A stretch of DNA of 64,000 bases from Syngnathus acus (lineage: Eukaryota; Chordata; Actinopteri; Syngnathiformes; Syngnathidae): contig NC_051091.1 in the NCBI RefSeq assembly GCF_901709675.1, positions 14,108,967 to 14,172,966 on the forward strand, read 5' to 3'. The position numbers and the translations under genes were made by a program. This document shows, piece by piece, positions 51,365 to 62,348 of this stretch (positions within the stretch are counted from its first letter, which is position 1; every line of letters starts with the position of its first letter). The notes beneath the pieces are model-generated. The model was not told the origin of the DNA. It saw only the letters and a list, made by a program, of their open reading frames with translations, and ran no database searches.

Positions 51365-52466
51365 GTGAAACCGCGATAAACAAACCGCGATGTAGCAAGG
51401 GATTACTGTAATTTGAATTTCAAGTGACGTCAGCAGCGCGACGCGGCGTGGCGCGGCGGTTGTTTACAAAAAGGACAAAGATTGATAATTGATGACGAAG
51501 ATGACGAAGGGCTCCACGTACTACTGGCATCATTAGCGGCTTTGTTTCTAAGTGACACGGAGGACGAAGAGTTTGAAGGATTTAAGGATTTGGAGTGACA
51601 CAGAAGGTTTGAAAAACTATTATGGCTTTTACGCACGCCCGGTCCTACTCTACGGAGCTCTCTTTCACCTCCGTGGATGGAAGTCGGGGGCCGGCGTTCG
51701 GCCGGGTGGCTGTCCGGGGACGGTGGATGGGGCTCGGTTATGGCTTTTACGCACGCCCGGTCCTGTTCTATGGATCTCTCTTCCACCTCCGTGGCTGGAA
51801 GTCCATGCCGCCACACGCCTGGAAGTTTGTTTTGTTAAATAAAGAGCCGTTTACCAAACCCACGTCTTTCCTTGTATTTTGTTAATGCTACAATATAGTT
51901 ATATACTAGATCTGTGGAATAACGACTAGGCTGACGTCAGGGCGCACGCGTGGCGTTGTTGACAAAGGACGAGGAATTTGATCGATGGATTTAATGATTT
52001 AGAGTGCACAGATGATTTGATATTATTGCTTATATAATAGTTATTTGATATCTAATTTATATATCGTTATATGGGCCTGTGGAATATTTTGAAGTGCAAG
52101 CGCCGTCAGCGGCGCGCACCCATTGTTGACAAAGGACGATCGATGGATTTAATGAATTGGAGTGACACAGATGGTTTTATAAACGTGTTATTTATGTAAT
52201 AGTTTTTTTTAATAACTCTGAATGTTATGTCAGGCCCGTTCTCAGCTCTTCGTTTGTGTTTATATCACGTTAGCATACCTATCATTTAGCCTGTTGTTGC
52301 TCGTTCATGTCTGTTCTTGGTGTTGGATTTTTTTCGAATAAATTTCCCCCCAAAATGAGACTTATGCTCCGGAGCGACTTATATATGTTTTTTTTCACGT
52401 TATTGTGCATTTTATGGCTAATGCGACCTATATTCCGGAGCGACTTTTAGTCCGAAAATTACGGTA
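51243..52466. mobile_element. Near-complete 1.2-kb TA-flanked DNA transposon (sister of copy A)
   Basis: The left end TACCGTAATTTTCGGACTAT and the right end AGTCCGAAAATTACGGTA are inverse over 19 bases, with TA at both edges. It contains a duplicated segment of about 110 bp (TGGCTTTTACGCACGCCCGG at 51621 and 51739). The right half aligns in reverse complement with 1391-1544 plus 4755-5742, which defines the insertions there. No transposase frame is present. Confidence 0.85.
51324..51364. repeat. A-rich homopolymer inside the transposon
   Basis: Poly(A) runs broken only by TTT and GTG. Confidence 0.8.
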
Positions 52467-53139
52467 ATCGCTTCTATTTCCGCTTCCGGTTTGCCTGTAA
52501 TAAAATACAAGAACATGTGCAAAGACATTATTTTTCTTTGAATTGCGAGAGTCGACGGTGCTTTAGAAAAAGAACAAACCAACTTACTTTTCTGTAAGAC
52601 AAAGAAGGGCTGCATTTTGGTGAGTAATAATTTTGAACAATGTTTCAAGAATGTTTTTGCGAGTATTTTGTATGTGTTTGTTGAGGGGTGGTTCGGTAAA
52701 GTTAACTTTTTACTTTTTAAACGTGGTTGAAACCTATATATTCATCTTACCTTTTTAATATTAAGCACTTTATGTTGCATGTAATGTATGAAGTGACCCA
52801 TATAAACTACTTTTGTGAGTAGTTTAAGTGAGTGTGTTGTTTGTGAGGGAAGGGGGCGTTCCTCGCGCGGTAGCAGGATTCTTTGTTTACATTAACTGAA
52901 AAAAACAATAATAATCATAATCAGTATCATAATCAGTGACATACATCACCACCTGTAAATATTAATCTTAAATACCTCTTGACTACAGGTGGCAGGAAAT
53001 CCCATGGCCGCACTACAGCCGGTACTCCCAGTATGTATGGGGGGGGCAAAAAGCATGAATTTTTTTTTATAAACTAACACTAATACTTGACTACAGGTGA
53101 CAGGAAATCCCCAAATCCCATGGCCGCACTACAGCCAGA
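52467..53139. other. Spacer with a duplicated CATGGCCGCACTACAGCC block
   Basis: GACTACAGGTGGCAGGAAATCCCATGGCCGCACTACAGCC at about 52981 recurs at about 53092 just before the L2. It may be a tandem part of the L2 5' UTR. No gene is visible. Confidence 0.45.
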
Positions 53140-56019
53140 ACTCTGGCTGAGTTCATGCTGGCGCGACTAGCTGCCGCTGCTCTCCGGTTGTTTTTAAAGC
53201 TTTTATGATTACCCGCATCGCTTGCAGCAGACAGCCTACTCCTGGTGAAAGTGGTACTGTTGGACTATACTCTGGGCTTACTGTAGAGGCAATCTGTTTT
53301 GTCAGATCTGTGTTCTAGACCGTTCAAGTTAGTAGCGTGCTGGGGTTTCACCTACCTGGAATACCTGGTCACTGCTACTGCTGCTTGGTTCACCAGCCCG
53401 TGTTTCATGATGTGGATCTACAACCTCGCTGTGAGCTCCGTGCTCTTGTGGACTGTTCTGTCCCTTTTGATATATCATCCAGCATCAACCTTGATCCAAT
53501 ACATGAGTGCGGAGCTCCTCCAACTCCGTTTCCATCGTTCTGCTCCCCCGCCTGTACTGCACCTCTTCCCGGACATCGCTCGCCTTCCTCCCGGAGGTCG
53601 GAGATACATCCACCGCAGAGCCGGACGGAGTTATAACATCAGTGATTCCACTGCCATACACTCCATCTGGTCCTCCGGCTGCTGCCAGTGTCCGAATAAC
53701 ACCCGCAGGAAGGTGGATCACCGCGCGTTAGCCAGCCTAGCCAGGTCGGCTAATGTTAGCTTCTCCAACCAGCACTCCGATGTCAATTTTGGATTACTTA
53801 ACATCCGCTCCCTCTCTGGCAAGGGACAACTGTTGCAAGACGTCCTCCTTGACCGCAAGTATGATTGTCTTTGTCTCACTGAGACATGGCAAATTCCAGA
53901 TGACTACTCTCAGTTGAATGAAACTGCACCACCTGGGTTTGTTTACACCAGCAAATCTCGTCCTTCCGGGAGAGGAGGAGGTCTCGCGATAATCCACCGC
54001 GAGACTTGGAAAGTCTCACCTGTTGCGTTGCCAGTGTCACAGACATTCGAGGCTGTGGCTCTCCAACTCAATGGTCCTACCCCTACTGTTTTAGTCAACA
54101 TTTACCGCCCACCCAAACCAAACAAGGATTTCATTGATGAATTCACTACACTTCTCACTCACATCTGCTCACTTTCATCCAATATGACATTAATATTCAC
54201 ATGGACAACAATAACCATGCTCTCACTAAGGACTTCACTTCATGCCTGGACAGCTTTGGTCTTAAATAATACATTAATTTCCCTACTCACTGTAAAGGTC
54301 ATATTCTGGACTTAGTTTGCTGCTCTGGTGTTACTCCCCTCAATTGCTCTGCCCATCTCTGACCACAAGCTGGTGTCATTTAATTTAAGTCTCACACTGT
54401 CCAAAACATTCACGTACAATATCATTCCGTAACATCAGAAACATTAACCTGACTGACCTCACAACTGGCATTGACAGTTTCTCCATCATCACCCCCCCAT
54501 ACACCACAGATCAGTTGGTTCATTTTTACAATGATGGTCTCAAAGCTCTGCTTAATTCACTTGCCCCCTTCAAAACCCGGACTGTTTTATTTCCTCACTC
54601 TGCCCCCTGGTTCTGCCCCCACCTACGCCAGCTGAAGGCCAAAGGTCGTCAGCTGGAGCAGCTCTTTAATAAAACTGGACTCACCGTACACAAAGAAATT
54701 CACCACGCACACATCCTCCTTTATAAGGACGCCCTCTCCTCAGCCAAATCTTAATATTTTACAGAAAAAATCAGTGCTGGTGTGGGATTACCCGGGCCTT
54801 GTTTTCAGTCGTAAACAATTCCCTCCGCCCCCCTGACTCCCTCCCCCTACAGTTCTACTCCATTGATCACTGTAACTCCCTGATGTCATTCTTCAACTCA
54901 AAAATACCACCAGCAACTGGCCCCCCACACATCCAGCTGTCCACCCCCTTTTGTTCTCCCCCCCATCTCTGTACCCCTCTCCTGCTTCCAACTCCCCTCT
55001 GTCACCGATCTATCAAAACTCAACCGGACTTCCAAGCCATCTACTACCTGCCAACTCGACCCCCTCCCATCCTCCCTGGTTATAGACTCCCTCCCCTCTC
55101 AAGTACCCCTGATAACAGCCATCATTCCCATCATCACTCAAGACTGCTGCTGTGACACCTCTACTGAAGAAACCTGGTTCAGACCCCAACGTCTTCAATA
55201 ACCTCCGCCCCATCTCCAACCTGACATTTCTCTCTAAAATACTGGAAAAAGCTGTAGCATCACAGATTCAGACCTTTCCAACAATAACCTTTATGAACAG
55301 TTTCAGTCCGGTTTTCACCCCCGTCACAGCACAGACACAGCTCTCATCAAAATTACAAATGACCTCCTAATGGCAGCTGACTCTGGTTTAATATCCATCC
55401 TCATTCTCCTGGACTTGAGCGTAGCTTTTGACACCATTTCCCACTCCATCCTCCTCGACCGACTATCCTCCATTGGCATATCTGACACACCCCTAGACTG
55501 GTTCCACTCATATCTCTCTGGCTGTACTCAGTTCATTAAGTTAAAATCATTCACATTCGATCCCTCCCCCTTATCCTCCGGTGTTTCCCAGGGCTCTGTC
55601 CTTCGCCCTATCCTGTTCATCATCTACCTCCTCCCACTTGGTCTCATATTCCGTAAATATAACATCAATTTTCACTGCTACACGGACGATACCCAGCTCT
55701 ATGTTTCCTCCAAACCCTCTTCCACCTTCCCACCCTCTGTGCGTGTCTACAGGACATCAAAACCTTCTTCACCTCCAATTTCCTCAAAATGAACAGTGAC
55801 AAAACGAGACTGTTCTCATTGGTTCCAAATCCACACTCTCCAAGCAACCCAGTTTCACCCTCACCATCGACAACTCCCCCGTCTTCCCTTCCCCCAGGTC
55901 AAGAGTCTGGGTGTCGTCCTCGACAGCACTTTATCTTTCCTGTCACACATCAACAACACCGTCTGGTCAGCCTACTTCCACCTCCGAAACATCAACCGCC
56001 TCCGCTCCTCACTCACTCC
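53140..56019 (+). mobile_element. L2 LINE, degraded, 3' end lost at an LTR
   Basis: The 5' part (53299-54315) encodes an EN domain with LLNIRSLSGKGQLLQDVLLD, LCLTETWQIP and VNIYRPPKPNKDF. Broken RT pieces follow: NDGLKALLNSLAPFKTR (54515), a region matching [18 protein letters not shown] (55200), [13 protein letters not shown] and [13 protein letters not shown] (55370-55792), and a YTDDTQLY at 55680, a variant of YADDTQLY. Multiple frameshifts and stops show decay. It stops at the edge of the 56020 LTR. Confidence 0.82.
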
Positions 56020-56403
56020 TGTTAGAGTGGTGCTCACTCTAACTTATTTACAAGAACCACATGGGAGACAATATGCCAAGTGGAGAAATCTTTCATCACT
56101 GTGCATCAGCGATGTTCGAACGAAGTCTGACTTTGGATTCTTGCAAGAGCATATTTATTGAGAGAAGCGGGGTGGGGGTGGGAATGGACTGGTTTGGCGA
56201 ACCCCTGGACTATCAAATCAGAGTCTTTTACGATGTTGTGTAAACAGAACAACTTTGATTGCTTCCTCTGCAGCTGGTCAATCAGTTCAAAGGATCTTAG
56301 CACTTTGTTCTACTACTTTGTTAAGACAGGACAAGTTTGGTTAATTATTACAGGTTACATTCCAACATAATCATATAATCAAACTTATCTATCAACCCTA
56401 ACA
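56020..56403. mobile_element. Second LTR of family 1, flanks do not match
   Basis: The 384-bp unit has TGTTAG at the start and CTAACA at the end and is similar throughout to 9671-10073. The left flank ACTCC and the right flank TACGT differ, and the L2 on its left does not resume on its right. The LTR therefore lies at a rearrangement point or marks a lost internal region. Confidence 0.8.
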
Positions 56404-58320
56404 TACGTATGTGAAGGTGTGATCCAAGATGGCGCCCGTGATGGCATGCCGTCTACCTCACTCCTTTGCTGCTAAGTCTTTTTCCCTGCTCCTGCTGCTT
56501 TCTGCCTTCCGATATGTTTCTGTTCTGCTGACATATGATCGCCAAACCCTCCTCGACCTTAGGGCGTGGTTTGAATCCCCACTGCTACCTGATCGCCCGT
56601 TCTTTGATCAGCAAACACCGGTGCTGGCGAACATTCCTCAACAGCACTCCGGCAGTTAAAACTGTTCCCCACCAGGAAGAGGAGGTCCTCTGCCTTGACT
56701 CAGCCGACGTGTGGAAGACTCTGAGAAGAGTCAACCCACGTAAGGCCCCAGGCCCCGACAACATACCTGGGCGGGTGTTCAAGGAATGTGCAGGCCAGCT
56801 GGCTGGTGTCATCACGGACATTTTTAACATCTCGCTGGACCAAGCCAAAGTGCCAGTGTGCTTCAAGGCTGCCTCCATCATTCCGGTGCCGAAGAAACCT
56901 CAAATCACCTCATGGAATGACTACAGACCTGTGGCACTGACTCCCATCATGATGAAGTGCTTCGAGAGGCTGCTCAAAGATCACATCGTCTCCAGACTCC
57001 CCCCAACATTCGATCCGTTCCAGTTTGCCTACCGGCAGAACCGCTCCACTGAGGATGCCATCTCCTCCGTTCTTCACCTGAGCCTGGCTCACCTGGAGGA
57101 GAGGAACACCCACGTGCGGTTGCTGTTCCTGGACTTCAGCTCAGCGTTTAACACCATCATTCCACAACATCTGGTGGAAAAACTGGAACACCTGGGCTTC
57201 AGCACCCCCCTTCGGAACTGGCTGCTAGACTTCCTCACCAACAGACCTCAGTCAGTCCGGGTCGGACAGAACACCTCAGATGTCATCACCCTCAGCACAG
57301 GCTCCCCTCAGGGCTGCGTCCTGAGCCCCCTGCTGTTCACCCTGATGACACACGACTGCGCCCCCAGGTTCACCACCAATCACATCGTGAAGTTTGCAGA
57401 CGACACAACGGTGGTGGGCCTCATCAGGGACAACAACGACCTGGACTACAGAGAGGAGGTGGAGCAGTTGGTGGGCTGGTGCAGAGAAAATAGCCTGATC
57501 CTGAATGTGGAGAAGACGAAGGAGATCATCGTCGACTTCAGGAAGAACCAGCCTCACCACGCTCCACTGATCATCAACAGCTCAGCTGTGGAGGTGGTCA
57601 GCAGCACTAAATTCCTGGGAGTCCACATCACATACGACCTCACCTGGACTGTGAACACCACAACACTGGTCAAGAGGGCACAGAAGCGCTTGTACTTCCT
57701 GCGGAGGATGAGGAGAGCCCACCTGCCCCCACCCATCATGAGGACGTTCTACCGAAGCACCATAGAGAGCATTCTGACAAGCTGTCTCTCGGTGTGGTGT
57801 GGAGGTTGCAGCGCCTCCGATTGGAAGAACCTGAGGAGAGTGGTGAGGACAGCAGAGAGGATCATCGGTGCTCCTCTTCCCTCCATTCAGGACTTGTCAT
57901 CCCAGCGCTGCGTGTCCCGAGCCCGAAATATTATCAGTGACCCATCACACCCCCACCATGGACTGTTCTCCCTGCTGCCCTCTGGGAAGAGGTTTCGCAG
58001 CATCCGCTGCAGGTCCACCAGGTTCTGCAATAGTTTTTTCCCTGCTGTCGTCAGACTGTTGAACATTCAAACGTAGCATTCCTCTGCACACTTGTAAATA
58101 CTGCTTTTGTCTCCTGCACTGTTCACATACTTTATCACTGCTGCACTTTGTACTTTATAATTATCTTATTTCATATTTTTTATATAGAATGTCACTTTTT
58201 TTTTTAACCAGCCGAAATACCTCTACATTGCTGAAAGCCGTATGCAACGAAATTTCGTTTTTGTACACACCTAGTGTTGACAAAATGACAATAAAGTTCT
58301 GTCTAAGTGTCTAAGTCTAA
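56404..58320 (+). mobile_element. Rex1-like LINE lacking the endonuclease
   Basis: It starts with a 5' UTR-like CCAAGATGGCGCCCGTGATG and goes directly into RT sequence, so the EN domain is deleted. After the ORF the 3' UTR runs to ACAATAAAGTTCTGTCTAAG and a GTCTAA-repeat tail at 58297-58325. It is a different subfamily from the 1545 copy. Confidence 0.82.
56535..58076 (+). CDS. Rex1-like reverse transcriptase ORF
   Basis: The 513-codon open frame contains [49 protein letters not shown] (motif A), [13 protein letters not shown] (motif B) and [10 protein letters not shown] (motif C). It ends with [20 protein letters not shown]. The first 35 or so codons come from fused 5' UTR sequence. The frame is unbroken through the RT, but without the endonuclease it cannot move by itself. 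Confidence 0.85.
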   Translation: MIAKPSSTLGRGLNPHCYLIARSLISKHRCWRTFLNSTPAVKTVPHQEEEVLCLDSADVWKTLRRVNPRKAPGPDNIPGRVFKECAGQLAGVITDIFNISLDQAKVPVCFKAASIIPVPKKPQITSWNDYRPVALTPIMMKCFERLLKDHIVSRLPPTFDPFQFAYRQNRSTEDAISSVLHLSLAHLEERNTHVRLLFLDFSSAFNTIIPQHLVEKLEHLGFSTPLRNWLLDFLTNRPQSVRVGQNTSDVITLSTGSPQGCVLSPLLFTLMTHDCAPRFTTNHIVKFADDTTVVGLIRDNNDLDYREEVEQLVGWCRENSLILNVEKTKEIIVDFRKNQPHHAPLIINSSAVEVVSSTKFLGVHITYDLTWTVNTTTLVKRAQKRLYFLRRMRRAHLPPPIMRTFYRSTIESILTSCLSVWCGGCSASDWKNLRRVVRTAERIIGAPLPSIQDLSSQRCVSRARNIISDPSHPHHGLFSLLPSGKRFRSIRCRSTRFCNSFFPAVVRLLNIQT

Positions 58321-58470
58321 GTCTAACACCTGCGCCGACTGTCGACTGTCTCTCCCCGGAGGGATCGCGACCAAAAGTCCCATTCCAACGGACCCTGCGG
58401 CTCCGAACACCGACGCCGGCTGTCATGCCCTCTCACCCAGAGAAAGCGCAGACGAGGGAGACGTGCCGGT

Positions 58471-59727
58471 GTGATTGTCCGCCTCAAAGCTCACCTGAGA
58501 GTCTCCTCCTCGACTGAGTTGTGCCGCGGATTTTCTCCTCCTGTCAGGCTCGTGTGCAGCCGTTGGATCCGGCCCGTTTTTCCGGTGCCAGCCCCACTAA
58601 TTACGCCGGTGGACGGACCTGCTACCCTGGCGCAGCTTGGAGCTGGAGCATCATGGAGAGAGCTTGTTTGCGTCCGGCCTCCCGACGTCGGCTCCATCTC
58701 GCCCGCCTGGTGCTCCGCTCTTCCGGTCGCATCACTGACACGTCATCTGAGCGCTGCAACCGCAGTAAGGAATAGCGCTGGAAACATCGCGAGAATTGGC
58801 CGTACTGTCTGTCGTGGGAGGAGAGGTGTGGATCCAGGCCTGCTCTGTCCCATCCAGAGATCTACCCATCAAATCCACATTAATACTGAACTTTTTAATG
58901 CTCAGTCCCTGTCAAATAAATCAAGCTTGGTCCATGATCACATTCTTGATAAAGATATTGACCTAATGTGCCTCACTGAGACCTGGCACCAACCTCAGTT
59001 TTTTTCATCATTAAATGAAGCCTGTCCCCCTGGTTACAGTTATCTGCAGAGAGCTCGCTGCACTGGCCAAGGTGGGGGCCTGGCAGTGATCTACCGCGAC
59101 ACCCTCAAGCTGTCTCCTCTGTCTCTACCTGAAGTGTCCTCTTTTGAATATCTGGCCTTCAAATCAAAACCTCCGTCCAAGATCAATGCTGTTCTTATTT
59201 ACCGGCCTCCCAAACCACACCCATCGTTCATCCCTGGGTTTCATTACCTTCTCACCTCCCTCTGCTCCCTATCTTCCAATAATATAATACTGGGTGATAA
59301 GAACATTCATATTGATAATCCCTCCTCCCTCCTGGCACTTGATTTCCTTCATGTGTTGGACTGTCTCAACCTCACACCGCATGTTGATGCTCCCACACAC
59401 GCCAGGGGGCGCACTCTAGACCTGGTCATCTCAGACTCTCCCTCCATCAATAATCTGGCAGTATATGACCTGGGTGTCTCCGACCACAGTGTTATTTCCA
59501 TGGACGTTTGCTGCCCATCCCACCCCTCCAGCCTAAACGCGATATTCATTTTCGCAAACTTAAAAACATTAACCCTGCCATTTTGCACTCTGACTTTCAA
59601 ATGCTGGCCTCGGTTAACCTTCCTTCAGCTACCAAATTGGTTGAACACAATAAAACCATTCCCTTCGCTGCCTCCTGGATGTACATGCCCCTCTCAAGAC
59701 AAGGACTGTGTCTTTCTCCCGCACTAG
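58471..59727 (+). pseudogene. L2 endonuclease ORF
   Basis: The frame shows FNAQSLSNKSSLVHDHILD, LMCLTETWHQPQF, GGGLAVIYRDTLKLSPL, AVLIYRPPKPHPSF, a GDKNIH where GDFNIH is usual (Phe to Lys), and LGVSDHSVISMDV. The change in the GDFNIH motif and the later frame break at about 59560 suggest it is not active. Confidence 0.75.
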
Positions 59728-60874
59728 CCCCTGGTTCACTAATGAACTGCGCAGAATGAAAACTGCAGGCCGTGCCATTGAAAGGCGTGCAAATTCATCT
59801 GGCCTGGTGGTACACAAGCTGGCCTACAAGAAACATCAGAAGGCCTATGCAGCAGCCCTTAAAGAAGCCCGGTCCATCTACTACTCAAGCATCATCAATA
59901 GCAGTCCTGGAAATTCAAAGCAGCTTTTTACCACCGTAAATCACCTCCTTAACCCCAAAAACCAAACGCATACAAAATCAACAGTAGAACAAGGCAACAG
60001 GTCTTTTTCAAAGACAAGATCACTTCCATCCGGTCTCATCTCTCAGGCTCCCCAGTACCATCTCTGCAATCTGCCTGCCCTCAACCTCCACCTTTCAGCA
60101 CCTTTGCTGCTGTCACTCAGTCCGAAGTTGAGGGTTTCATCAAAAAAATGAAACCCTCCACCTCTCCCTTGGACCCCATTCCTACAACTCTCATCAAATC
60201 TAACCTGTCTGCCATAAGCCCTCTTATCACACAAATAATAAACCACTCACTAAACTCAGGCCATGTCCCGCCATCACTCAAAACCGCCGTTATCAAGCCA
60301 CTCCTGAAAAAACCCAGCCTCGACCCAGAATGTCTCTCCAACTACTCATCTTCCATTCCTGTCCAAAGTCCTTGAAAAAGCTGTTGCCATCCAGCTACAG
60401 GAACACCTTCAACACCACTCACTATTTGAAACCTTCCAGTCTGGTTTCCGCACTGCCCATAGCACAGAGACAGCACTGCTGAGGGTAACCAATGACCTCC
60501 TCATCTCCGCCGATTCTGGATCCCCCTCCCTGCTCATCCTCCTTGATCTCTCAGCAGCCTTTGATACCGTCGACCACCATATACCCCTTAACCGTCTCCA
60601 CACCAACATTGGTCTCCATCTCTCCACACTGGACTGGTTCACCTCATATCTCGCTGACAGGACAGAGTACGTCAGCCTGGGTTCCTCCAAATCAGGAACA
60701 GCCCCTGTCACGTGTGGTGTCCCTCAAGGATCTGTCCTAGGACCCCTCCTTTTTATTCTGTACATGCTCCCCCTGGGTCAGATCATCAGTCGTCACGGCA
60801 TCTCTTCCACGCTCCACTCCGGTCCCCTCATCATCACCCACTCAGGCTCTTTCCAACTGCCTGGAGGAGATTAG

Positions 60875-61505
60875 TCAAAGTCAAAGTCAAAGTCAGCTTT
60901 ATTGTCAATCCCTTCATATGTCAAGACACACAAAGAAACCGAAATTCCGTTTCCTCCATCCCACGGTGACGAGACATACAAGTAGGCGACACAAAACAAA
61001 AACAAGAAGGCACAAACCACAAATAATAAATAAAATAAAATAAAATGAGCGATGAATAAAAACAGACCAATAACCCATCGAATATGAGGGGCAAAACCGA
61101 GCCAGTGAGCATACAGCAAGAACAGGACGCTACGCTGAAAGGGGGAGCGAGTTCAGGATCCTAACAGCCTGGAGTACGAAGCTGTTGGAAAGTCTGGTGG
61201 TGCGGGAGCGCAGGCTCCTGTACCGCCTCCCAGAGGGCAGAAGTTCAAACAAAGAGTGAGCGGGGTGACTCACATCACTCACAATCTTGGTCGCCTTGCG
61301 AGTGAGATGGGAGGTGTAAATGTCCTTCAAGGAGGGGAGAGAAGCACCAATAGTCTTACTAGCCGTTTTCACAATGCGCTGCAGGGCCTTCAAGTCTTGG
61401 TCAGTGCAGCTGCCACCCCAGACAGCAATACAGCTGGAGAGGACGCTCTCAATGGTGCCGCGGTAAAAAGTAGTCATGACGGCCGGAGGAGTCCCCGCTC
61501 GCCTG
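60875..61505 (-). mobile_element. Rex1-like 3' fragment inserted into the L2, 4-bp TSD
   Basis: On the - strand the fragment equals the 3' end of the 1545-4754 LINE: RT C-terminus (61477-61130, including [20 protein letters not shown]) then the 3' UTR and the GACTTT tail (TCAAAGTCAAAGTC at 60876). TTAG is at both edges (60871-60874 and about 61506-61509). It is very similar to the 4100-4750 segment, so it is recent. Confidence 0.85.
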
Positions 61506-62348
61506 AGTTAGGGCGTGGATGTTACAATTTCCTTCAACTGAACAGTTCCAAAACTGAAGCCATACAAATTGGCACCCCTCACCAGATCCAGTCATCACCC
61601 ATCTCCTACCATCTCCTTCTCTGGTCAAGATATCCCCCTATCCACCTGTTACCAACCTCAGGGTGAAGTTCGACTCACAACTTACCTTTACCAACCACAT
61701 CAAACATCTGTACAAAACCTGCTTTTTCCACATCAAAAACATTTCTAAACTCCGCCCCTTCCTCACCTTCTCCGATGCAGAATAGCTCGTCCACGCCCTA
61801 ATCTCCTCCAGGCTAGACTACTGTAACAGCCTGCTCATCGGTATCCCCAACCAACACAAACAAACTCCAATTCATTCAGAACTGTGCCGCCCGAACTCTG
61901 ATGAAAACCCGCAAACATGACCATATCACCCCCATCCTTCAGCACCTACACTGGCTTACCATAACATCAAGAATTCTTTACAAGATCGCCCTCATTACCC
62001 ACCTCTGCATCTACAGTAACGACCCTCAATACCTCAAAGACCTCCTTACCCCTCACTCATCCACCCGTAACCTCCGGTCACAAAGCTCCAACCTCCTCCA
62101 TCTGCCCCGTACACGACTCCGCACCATGGGAGACCGAGCTTTCTGGGCCGTTGCCCTCCACATCTGGAACTCTCTCCCTGCGCATCTACGTCAACCCCAG
62201 TCTGTGGACACTTAAAAAGGGGCTTAAAACTTTTCTGTTTAGAAAGGCTTTCCCTGGCTCCTCATAGGGTTTTTTTTCGCCTCTGTGCTTTTATGCTTTT
62301 ATGCCTTTATTCTGGTTTCTTGTGTTTTTTATTGCTAGTCTTATTTTT

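Larger units (their letters stand above)
58321..62345 (+). mobile_element. L2 LINE with a Rex1-like fragment inserted
   Basis: It starts after the GTCTAA tail of the previous LINE. The EN is at 58471-59727. The RT is broken: LNSGHVPPSLKTAVIKPLLK (60240), LLDLSAAFDTVDHH (60540), GVPQGSVLGPLLF (60715) and a C-terminal KHDHITPILQHLHWL (61915). The RT is interrupted at 60875-61505. Left and right of that insertion LEEI and RAWMLQ read continuously, confirming a single L2 copy. Confidence 0.83.
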
